NCBI GenBank assembly: GCA_030595485.1
Contig: JAUVDE010000010.1
Location: 1-19,544 of the forward strand
DNA from: Draconibacterium sp.
Lineage (GTDB): Bacteria; Bacteroidota; Bacteroidia; Bacteroidales; Prolixibacteraceae
Length of the DNA: 19,544 nt
Direction of reading: 5' to 3'
Shown: one piece after another, positions 15,301 to 19,544 of the stretch
Numbering within the stretch: position 1 is the first letter of the stretch
Layout of the letters: each line of letters opens with the position of its first letter
Translations under genes and position numbers: made by a program
Notes under the pieces: generated by a model
Databases searched by the model: none
What the model saw: the letters and a program-made list of their open reading frames with translations, nothing else
What the model was told of the DNA's origin: nothing

Positions 15301-16215
15301 ACCGATATTGACAATGATGTACCTTTGTTGGTGGAAGCCTTAAAAGTATCAGCAGATTCCGTTTTTTCATTGGAAACCGTTGAGAAATTGAAAGGAGAAA
15401 AGGAGAAAAAAATTGGAGCATATTCCAATGTGCTAACTGGGAGACTTAATATAGAAATCCCTCGGAATACCTGGATTAAAAGCGATGACATGCGCGTTGA
15501 GCTAAGCGGTGAAGTTGAAATCGTTAAAACCGGAGCTTATTTTGAAATTTTTGGAAATATCGATATCGTAAGAGGGCATTATATTTTGTACGGTAGAAAA
15601 TTGAATTTGACAGAGAGTCAGATTGTTTTTCAAGGAGGTGAAAAACTTGATCCGACCTTAAATATTGTAGCCGAATATATTTACCGAGGCAGTGACAAAG
15701 AAAAACGCTACCTCGAGTTGCTGATAAATGGCGAAATGTCGGAACCGGATATTACTTTTTTATTGGATGGTACAGAAATTACGGAGACCGATGGAATTTC
15801 GATTCTGGTTTTTGGCGCTACCAGCGACGAAATTGGCTATGGGGGACAAAATGGATTAATTGGTTCGGTAGGCTCAAATGCTGTAGCCAGTGTCCTTACT
15901 TCGCAGCTTAGCCGAACAGTTGGCACCCAGTTAAAGCTAGACATGATTGAAATTACAGCAACCGAGAGTTGGCAATCGGCAGCTTTTGTGGTTGGAAAAT
16001 ACATTACCAACGATATTTTTGTGATTTACCAACGTGGTTTTGGCGAAGTTGATGGTGATGAAATTACTCCGGAAACGATTACCGTTGAATATGAATTAAG
16101 TGAAAATTTATTCTTACGTCTTCAAAGTGGTAGTTCAAAAGAATCGGGTGTTGATGTGATTCTTAAATTTGAACAAGGGAAAAAAATAGAGCAACCTTTT
16201 AAGCGAAATAAGTAG
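12340..16215 (+). CDS. tamB: TamB-like translocation and assembly module protein (DUF490)
   Basis: A 1291-residue protein, close to the usual TamB length. It has an N-terminal membrane anchor (about residues 5-25, LKYLLILVAGILLLLVLLLL). A long run of repeated beta-strand segments follows, predicted to form the hydrophobic groove that spans the periplasm (AsmA/TamB/VPS13-like). The conserved C-terminal DUF490 domain covers about residues 930-1285. Recognisable C-terminal pieces include GHYILYGRKLNLTESQIVFQ, VFGATSDEIGYG and VGKYITNDIFVIYQRG. The C-terminus is expected to contact TamA in the outer membrane. The ATG at 12340 lies three bases after the tamA stop, so the two form an operon. No terminator with a T-run follows; a long inverted repeat lies 30 bases downstream. 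Confidence 0.93.
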   Translation: MKRGLKYLLILVAGILLLLVLLLLFTQTTFFKNKVKERAIQLVKNEYNLTLDIEELQGNFYDHIVVQNITLSNNDSIIAVLPLLQLDYDLWELSGRIISIDSVLVDNPQVFLWQKSDSTWNVSNIHKTSEKAVPKIKKPFNFEVRTKHLGITNASVSISSFLSVIPQQINHLNLVAKAAHNKKETSIHLKTFEFKTEKPAFVLNNLSGIYTMNGNGIQLDSLLLLSGGSSIDLNAMFESKENMSSIIDASRIDKNELAIFVPSLKLLCSPSLQANFTTSNDSVIAQAELSYNNQSVNADIKLNTLSNLIAKKQAVSYSAELNFNNFRIENWIETKSHNALIVGEIQLQGSNLLNPNGFTTITADLHNSIYRDVVFDTLTFNGIYGNDSLNADLDIYTNFGNVQISGKMKDISDSLFYKAKIISEEFDVTTFVPKLKDTEVSGVIQAEGQLSNPKKYVSNATLNLVNSSIYYIPIDSLQAKVNMQGTAIFLDSLELTVPGAVINGSGNFNLDSLILDTRVYAKITSMECVDSFVTLPITFDSLTTYTTVSGNVNNLNIGGDVEIFNAVGYSMELGRADAQYLVELIPDSLNVHVNTWAYYAESGPIDWDTASVDVNYAKSKVDAIAYLNWRDTLTANIAASITTKDTMQLIVPKFEINSLVSNFYMSDTMKAQIYEREKVEIENFHFKDKNRDEFLLSINGVLSASDSNKVHVLARELDLSQLNRLLAEQDSIKGFFETEIDLLGTAENPFINGSAHIRNPEYGVYGLSSVETKFRFENQRGFAELTSNDMGKSFFASISADVKAYFDSLNFVLDVPNEFEGKVILDSVDISKAIAAFIPNDSLYGIINGKIDASGDWKNPLFYGGIDVTEAKYVNKSLGIDYEDIKTSVVFDGNKILLDTALVQQKNGLISISGEVEFDSTIIRGNITSSSLELDANKFFLTKHRNYEILLDANTFIKTNNQKPEFGGKIKVLRSDVYLPALLSDGKTDIDNDVPLLVEALKVSADSVFSLETVEKLKGEKEKKIGAYSNVLTGRLNIEIPRNTWIKSDDMRVELSGEVEIVKTGAYFEIFGNIDIVRGHYILYGRKLNLTESQIVFQGGEKLDPTLNIVAEYIYRGSDKEKRYLELLINGEMSEPDITFLLDGTEITETDGISILVFGATSDEIGYGGQNGLIGSVGSNAVASVLTSQLSRTVGTQLKLDMIEITATESWQSAAFVVGKYITNDIFVIYQRGFGEVDGDEITPETITVEYELSENLFLRLQSGSSKESGVDVILKFEQGKKIEQPFKRNK

Positions 16216-16244
16216 AAAGAGAGCGATATTCGGAACGCTTAACT

Positions 16245-16306
16245 ATGGGGGACTTCTAAAAATTCCTTTCTTTCTTGATGCGAAGTAATTATTAGAAGTC
16301 CCCTAT
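16245..16306. repeat. Long inverted repeat between the convergent tamB and hydrolase genes
   Basis: GGGGACTTCTAA (16248-16259) pairs perfectly with TTAGAAGTCCCC (16292-16303) across a 32-base loop. The stem can extend by ATG/TAT with one G-T pair to 15 pairs (16245-16306). The GC-rich base of the stem stands out in an AT-rich gap. It lies between converging genes and could end both transcripts, but no T-run follows on either strand. It could also be a dispersed palindromic repeat unit. Confidence 0.65.
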
Positions 16307-16333
16307 GGTCTTCCAAACAATAAGTTTGGTGGT

Positions 16334-17416
16334 TTATTTCTCTATGTTTGAGTTTATTTGATCCAATAGTACATTTTGTATAACAGGATTGGTAAGAATA
16401 TAATCATGTCCCAGTCCCGACATATCTTTCATGGTAATAATATGTTTAATATCGAATACGTTAATGTAATCGGGGAGTGTTTCTGGTTTTTTGGGACCCT
16501 TGTTTCCCATTCTGTTTTTTAGGTGGGCTACACTCGATAGTTTTAAAAGATAGTCTTTTGAGTTTACGAATACATCAACCGAATCGGTCATTTTGTGCAA
16601 ATTGTGGAAGGCATTTCCTTCTTCAAAAGCATTCCGGGGAGCAACACTTCCAATAAATAGAATTCTGCTATAAGTCTTCACTAGAGGGATATTTTGCCGG
16701 GCTCGTTCTTCTAAGTATTCCTTAAACATGTTGTTGCCAATTGATGAAAACAGAATGGTAAACTTGATGTCTTTGGGATTTTTCCGCCAAAACTCTTTAT
16801 CACTCATAAATTCATCTAACATGTGCTGATAGATGGCAAAATCGTTGGCTCCATTTTTCGATTTCCGCACCGCATTGTAGTATTTGTAAGCTTGTTCTTC
16901 AGCTCCCCAGGCAAACACATCAATTGCTACTTTATTAAATAAGGTATCGCCATAAACTTCTTTAAGTCGTTTCATGTAGCTGTGCACCTGTTTTTTAAAC
17001 GACTTTCCATATCCTCCAACAATAATGTAGTAATTTTTAATTCCTCTTTCTAGTCGTTGATGTTTATAGCCTTGGTAGAACAAATTGTGTTTAATTTTTC
17101 CGCTTGGGTATTTTTCCGAAAGATTAATTGTTCTGAAATTTACATCGATGGAATCCGTTTCAAAGTCGTATGCACAAAAATAAAGTGTATTGGTTTTATC
17201 CGTTGATTTATTTAAGAAAGTAAATGAATTATCTGGATTTACTTGTAAAGGGCGATTGGTAAAAAAATAAGCGTCGCTTTCTTTTGTATCTCTATCACCC
17301 AGAGTAAATACTGTTGATTCTAATTGTGCATGGCCCGAAAGGCATGAAATCAGAAATAGTATGAAAAGCGTTGTAACTTTTATCCTCTTATTCTTTTTAT
17401 AAAACGTTTTGTTCAT
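16334..17416 (-). CDS. Exported alpha/beta hydrolase-like protein, resembling DUF900
   Basis: A 360-residue protein with a signal peptide after a basic start (cleavage probably after GHA, residue 30). The region 128-345 follows the pattern of the DUF900 alpha/beta hydrolases. VGGYGKSF (133-140) stands where those proteins have VHGFNxxF. FAWG (168-171) matches their F-W strand. LFSSIGNNM (222-230) takes the place of the AHSMGN nucleophile elbow, with S225 as nucleophile. VNSKDYLLKLSS (284-295) supplies a likely acid at D288, and GLGHDYI (334-340) a likely histidine at H337. A complete triad is thus possible, but the oxyanion-side HG is replaced by GG and the elbow lacks its histidine. The start is ATG at 17416, 23 bases after the transporter fusion stop, so the two are probably co-transcribed. 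The fold assignment is by eye and the substrate is unknown. Confidence 0.65.
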   Translation of the reverse strand: MNKTFYKKNKRIKVTTLFILFLISCLSGHAQLESTVFTLGDRDTKESDAYFFTNRPLQVNPDNSFTFLNKSTDKTNTLYFCAYDFETDSIDVNFRTINLSEKYPSGKIKHNLFYQGYKHQRLERGIKNYYIIVGGYGKSFKKQVHSYMKRLKEVYGDTLFNKVAIDVFAWGAEEQAYKYYNAVRKSKNGANDFAIYQHMLDEFMSDKEFWRKNPKDIKFTILFSSIGNNMFKEYLEERARQNIPLVKTYSRILFIGSVAPRNAFEEGNAFHNLHKMTDSVDVFVNSKDYLLKLSSVAHLKNRMGNKGPKKPETLPDYINVFDIKHIITMKDMSGLGHDYILTNPVIQNVLLDQINSNIEK

Positions 17417-17439
17417 AGCAGGATTTTCAGAATTTGAAT

Positions 17440-19544
17440 TTAATTATCTACCCAATGTAAAACATCTTTTATAATTGACCAACGTGGCTCTTTAATATCT
17501 GCTCCACCGCCTTCTATCCAATGTTGAAATAGATCATCAATGGTACCATCCTTTTGTTTTAATTCGAGCCATGTATTCAAATAGAGTTTCCAACTCAGGC
17601 TATTTGCTACTACCGGATAGGCACATGGTAACTTAATAATTTCGGGGTGTGGAATAGCAACATTAAAAGAAGGATAAACAATGGTCCAGGCCCCACCGGC
17701 CTCTGCCGATAGTAATAAGGCATCGACAGAATGGGTTGTATCTCTGAAAAAATCACGTGGAGAAGAAAGGTTTTTTACTTCAAATTCGGGCAAATGTTTT
17801 TTCATTTTAGCTGTAAAATAAGGGTCTACACTACCAATTGTTACACCCTTATTTTTCAAAAATGCTTCGCGTGTTTCAAAATTACTTCGCATATGGTCTG
17901 CCACAATAAAAGCTAATGTCTGGTCGATATACGATTGGGTCATGGCATAATCATCCAATACATCAGTGGTAATTATTATTCCACCAATAACCAAATCAAT
18001 TTTCCTTTGCGGCAATAACTCTGAAATTTGTGATTTGGTGATTTTGTAGAATTCAACTTTAACACCCATCTCCTCTGCTAATTTATGCATCATTTCCACA
18101 TCAAAGCCAACAAGGTTTCCGCTTGAACTTCTAAAAGCAAAAGGCAAACGATCTGACAAGTAACCCACTCTTAAAACTCCTCTTTTAAGAATTGATTTTA
18201 GCTGATTACCTGCAAATTCATTTGTGTCTATTTCGGGTATACTTTTTATGTCTTTTACAATGCTGGTATTAAAATCGGAATAAAATTCCATTTCAATAAA
18301 GTGCTTGTATTGTTGGCTTTCACCCAAAGTTTTTGAAAGATAAAATCGTGTGCCAATTAACAAGGCACCGCTAATTACTAACCCCACGACTATTCCTTTA
18401 ATTAGTTTTATCCATTCTATTTTTAAAGGTCCCAATGTCCATCTAACCGTTATTATAGTAAGTGCAATCAAGTGAATGGCTCCAAGTACTACCCGAATAC
18501 GATCGGTATACACACTTGAAATAACAAAAAGCTGAAACATTTCTTGTGGTAACTTTAGCAAATCGAGCAGAAAAGGGATTCCGGTAACGGGTGCCACAAA
18601 ACTGCTTAAAAAAGTAGCTCCCAGGAAAGTGAAATTTTCTGAAAGATTAAAATCTCGCCCCATAAACCAGGCGACAAAAGGCACAAAAATAAAAATTACA
18701 AAAGTCCCAAGATTCGGGAATGGATAAGCCAGTGGCATAAGAATATCTGTTTTTGCTTCCAGATCTTTATCTACTTCCTTCGATAGTTTTACTAGTCTTT
18801 TTACATCGTCGATAAGTTGGGGTAAAACCACAATTATTTTAGCAGTTGCAAAAATGGTGAGAAGGGTGCTTTTCGTCTCCTTGAATACGGTTTTGGGTTT
18901 TATTCCGGTAAGTGCGGAAATTAGTAAGGGTAACCAATAAAAGCCCAATAAAACTACCGCAACAGTATAAATTATAATGTAGGCATGAAGCCTCTGTAAC
19001 TCATCGGTATCCATTGTTCCGGCGTTGTAAGCAGCAATAGCAAATACACCATAGGGCGTAAGTTTTACAACCATTTTATTAATCTGGTTTAAACCATCGG
19101 CCAATACATCCAGATTGGTCAATAGCACTTCCTTATTTTTTATTCGCGCAAGGCCAATTCCAAGAAATATGCTAAACAATACAACTGCTGGAACCACATT
19201 ATTTGCCATTGATGCAAATGGGTTGGCCGGAATGTATAAATCGAGTAGATTGATGGGCTGTTCAACAGCAATTAATGAAGGTTTAAAGAATGAGGCTGCT
19301 GTCCATAGCGGTAACGAGATGGGGAGAACAATAAGGGTGAGTATTCCAACAAAAAGTAGGAGGGCTAAAACTTTGACTCCTTTAAATACCAGAATCTTAC
19401 CATCAGTCATGGACATTCGTCCAAGATTAGCGATTATAGATACCATTATATACGGAAGTACGGTCATTTGTAAGAGACCGATAAATCCATCTCCGAAATA
19501 GGAGAAAAAGGAACAATACTCTCCAAAAAATAAACCTATTAGTA
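17440..19544 (-). CDS. Dicarboxylate/amino acid:cation symporter-fold protein fused to a family-3 solute-binding domain (partial, 5' end beyond the window)
   Basis: The frame is open to the right edge. Codons before the Met at 19467 read GEYCSFFSYFGDGFIGLLQ, continuing the conserved symporter N-terminus (GDxFIxLLxMxVLP), so that Met is internal and the true start is not in the window. About 700 residues are visible. Numbered from Met 19467, residues 1-343 form the symporter fold. One extra membrane segment follows (about 355-376). Residues 425-653 are a family-3 solute-binding domain (LKRGVLRVGYLSDRLPFAFR, NLVGFDVEMMHKLAEEMGV, KIDLVIGG). The extra segment would place the binding domain in the periplasm, tethered to its own carrier. 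Key family residues differ: NMDGT is PNLGT (251-255), DxxRTxxNVxGD reads DRIRVVLGAIHL (322-333), and the carboxylate-binding arginine of the solute-binding domain is L504. The hydrolase gene follows after 23 bases. Confidence 0.9.
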   Translation of the reverse strand, partial: LIGLFFGEYCSFFSYFGDGFIGLLQMTVLPYIMVSIIANLGRMSMTDGKILVFKGVKVLALLLFVGILTLIVLPISLPLWTAASFFKPSLIAVEQPINLLDLYIPANPFASMANNVVPAVVLFSIFLGIGLARIKNKEVLLTNLDVLADGLNQINKMVVKLTPYGVFAIAAYNAGTMDTDELQRLHAYIIIYTVAVVLLGFYWLPLLISALTGIKPKTVFKETKSTLLTIFATAKIIVVLPQLIDDVKRLVKLSKEVDKDLEAKTDILMPLAYPFPNLGTFVIFIFVPFVAWFMGRDFNLSENFTFLGATFLSSFVAPVTGIPFLLDLLKLPQEMFQLFVISSVYTDRIRVVLGAIHLIALTIITVRWTLGPLKIEWIKLIKGIVVGLVISGALLIGTRFYLSKTLGESQQYKHFIEMEFYSDFNTSIVKDIKSIPEIDTNEFAGNQLKSILKRGVLRVGYLSDRLPFAFRSSSGNLVGFDVEMMHKLAEEMGVKVEFYKITKSQISELLPQRKIDLVIGGIIITTDVLDDYAMTQSYIDQTLAFIVADHMRSNFETREAFLKNKGVTIGSVDPYFTAKMKKHLPEFEVKNLSSPRDFFRDTTHSVDALLLSAEAGGAWTIVYPSFNVAIPHPEIIKLPCAYPVVANSLSWKLYLNTWLELKQKDGTIDDLFQHWIEGGGADIKEPRWSIIKDVLHWVDN

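Noticed and set aside
19115..19501. Plus-strand open frame of 128 codons at the right edge
   Set aside because: It is antisense to the conserved symporter N-terminal region, which stays open to the window end; the antisense frame has no motifs.

Overview
The window looks like a piece of a Bacteroidota chromosome, most like the Bacteroidales/Marinilabiliales side. The DNA is AT-rich and the genes have no clear Shine-Dalgarno sites. Several starts are preceded by the Bacteroidota promoter form (TTG about 19-22 bases before TAnnTTTG). The gene set fits too: BlaI with an M56 peptidase, a lipoprotein with an acidic stretch after its cysteine, and a TamA-TamB pair. No tRNA, rRNA, CRISPR array, insertion sequence or phage gene is visible. 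No gene-free stretch exceeds 300 bases; the longest is 10227-10515.

Layout. (1) 1-1330, minus strand: a BlaI-type repressor and a BlaR1-like M56 membrane peptidase that runs off the left edge, with an upstream region carrying three dyads, one of them overlapping the promoter. (2) 1378-6243, minus strand: a small exported lipoprotein, the transcription-repair coupling factor Mfd, and an exported PrxQ/BCP-type peroxiredoxin. (3) 6391-6807, plus strand: a small protein with four CxxC zinc-ribbon pairs, whose stop codon overlaps that of the convergent gene. (4) 10226-6804, minus strand: a tightly spaced run of a GntP-family permease, an ElaA-like acetyltransferase and two tandem paralogous exported helical proteins. 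(5) 10516-16215, plus strand: a TamA-like Omp85 outer-membrane protein and TamB, forming an envelope assembly operon. (6) 19544-16334, minus strand: a transporter of the dicarboxylate/amino acid:cation symporter fold fused to a family-3 solute-binding domain (5' end outside the window), followed after 23 bases by an exported protein resembling the DUF900 alpha/beta hydrolases.

Most of the window is ordinary core chromosome. Five things deserve attention. The symporter-SBP fusion appears to have lost the sodium-site residues of its family and sits beside an unusual hydrolase. The blaI promoter lies inside a matched operator. The mfd start region carries both a terminator and an internal promoter. 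The tamA start is a TTG behind an out-of-frame ATG, which may mark a one-base insertion. The tandem paralog pair has no recognisable function. All similarity calls were made by eye from motifs, not from a database search.
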